Shown here piece after piece: positions 6,161-6,374 of a stretch of DNA of 6,374 nucleotides. Below the pieces are notes generated by a model. The model did not search any database, was not told the DNA's origin, and saw only the letters and a list, made by a program, of their open reading frames with translations. Each line of letters begins with the position of its first letter. The stretch's first letter is position 1. Origin of the DNA: Acidithiobacillus sp. (lineage in GTDB: Bacteria > Pseudomonadota > Gammaproteobacteria > Acidithiobacillales > Acidithiobacillaceae); assembly GCA_027445725.1 (NCBI GenBank), contig DAIAVG010000083.1, positions 1-6,374 of the forward strand, in the 5' to 3' direction. A program made the position numbers and the translations under genes.

Positions 6161-6374
6161 TGGTTATTGACCACGGAATAGGCGGAACTGAGGACGGCGA
6201 TGGCCCGGCTCAGACTGAGGTGGACATCGGCTGCGGGGTCGCTGAGGGTCAGCGTCACCGACACGCCGCTGGCCGTGCTCGCGCTCGATCCTACGGGAAG
6301 TGCGCTGAAAGCGCCACTGGCATTGACCGCGAGAACCTGCGCCGACGGCCAGTTGGGTGTGCTCTGGGTCAGTT
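6157..6374 (-). CDS. mshO: MshO-like minor pilin, C-terminal part (gene starts outside the window)
   Basis: The last 71 codons and stop of a gene whose start lies beyond position 6374. The frame is open from 6372 and ends TGA at 6157-6159, overlapping the mshP-like ATG as ATGA. The visible protein begins LTQSTPNWPSAQVLAVNASG and contains SGVSVTLTLSDPAADVHLSL followed by SRAIAVLSSAYSVVNNQ. Alternating short hydrophobic beta strands with Ser/Thr/Ala-rich composition and an ending close to VxVxN fit the C-terminal beta domain of MshO-type minor pilins. The N-terminal prepilin helix that would prove this is not in the window, so another minor pilin of the cluster is possible. The order O then P is normal for MSHA loci and supports the call. 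Confidence 0.65.
   Translation of the reverse strand, partial: LTQSTPNWPSAQVLAVNASGAFSALPVGSSASTASGVSVTLTLSDPAADVHLSLSRAIAVLSSAYSVVNNQ

Overview
The window is a slice of a chromosomal MSHA-type (mannose-sensitive haemagglutinin-like) type IV pilus cluster. All nine genes lie on the minus strand, so transcription runs from high to low coordinates. There is no gene-free stretch over 300 bases, no RNA gene, no insertion sequence and no CRISPR array. Overall composition is GC-rich (roughly 60% by eye). Protein families and composition point to a Proteobacterium. An Acidithiobacillus-like or other gammaproteobacterial host would fit, but this is a guess from general character, not a match.

Layout in transcription order: the 3' end of an mshO-like minor pilin gene (6374-6157); an mshP-like minor pilin gene (6160-5471); a 58-nt gap with a small hairpin; then the assembly-machinery block. 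That block holds mshI (PilM-like cytoplasmic actin fold, 5412-4501), a PilN-like gene sometimes called mshI2 (4504-3860), mshJ (PilO-like, 3863-3129), mshK (small periplasmic protein, 3132-2830), mshL (secretin lipoprotein, 2833-1109), mshM (ExeA-type AAA+ ATPase, 1109-285) and the first 96 codons of mshN (288 to beyond position 1). Seven of the eight junctions overlap as ATGA or TGATG, so the genes are probably one translationally coupled operon.

How they work together: MshL forms the outer-membrane pore. MshI, the PilN-like protein and MshJ form the inner-membrane alignment complex. MshK and MshN (periplasmic or bitopic) and MshM (ATPase) probably assist secretin and machine assembly. MshO and MshP are minor pilins that would prime or cap the fibre. 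The motor ATPases, platform protein and major pilin are not in the window and are expected on either side.

The most unusual point is the mshP-like gene. It carries an internal island of about 150 bp at about 32% GC (5531-5680), encoding ten cysteines in 51 residues, with two perfect short-loop inverted repeats and an in-frame micro-repeat. GC content recovers on both sides, which suggests a foreign or rapidly evolving disulfide-rich module inserted in a minor pilin. A second point is gene order: mshO-mshP precede mshI here, while in the classical Vibrio locus they lie at the opposite end.
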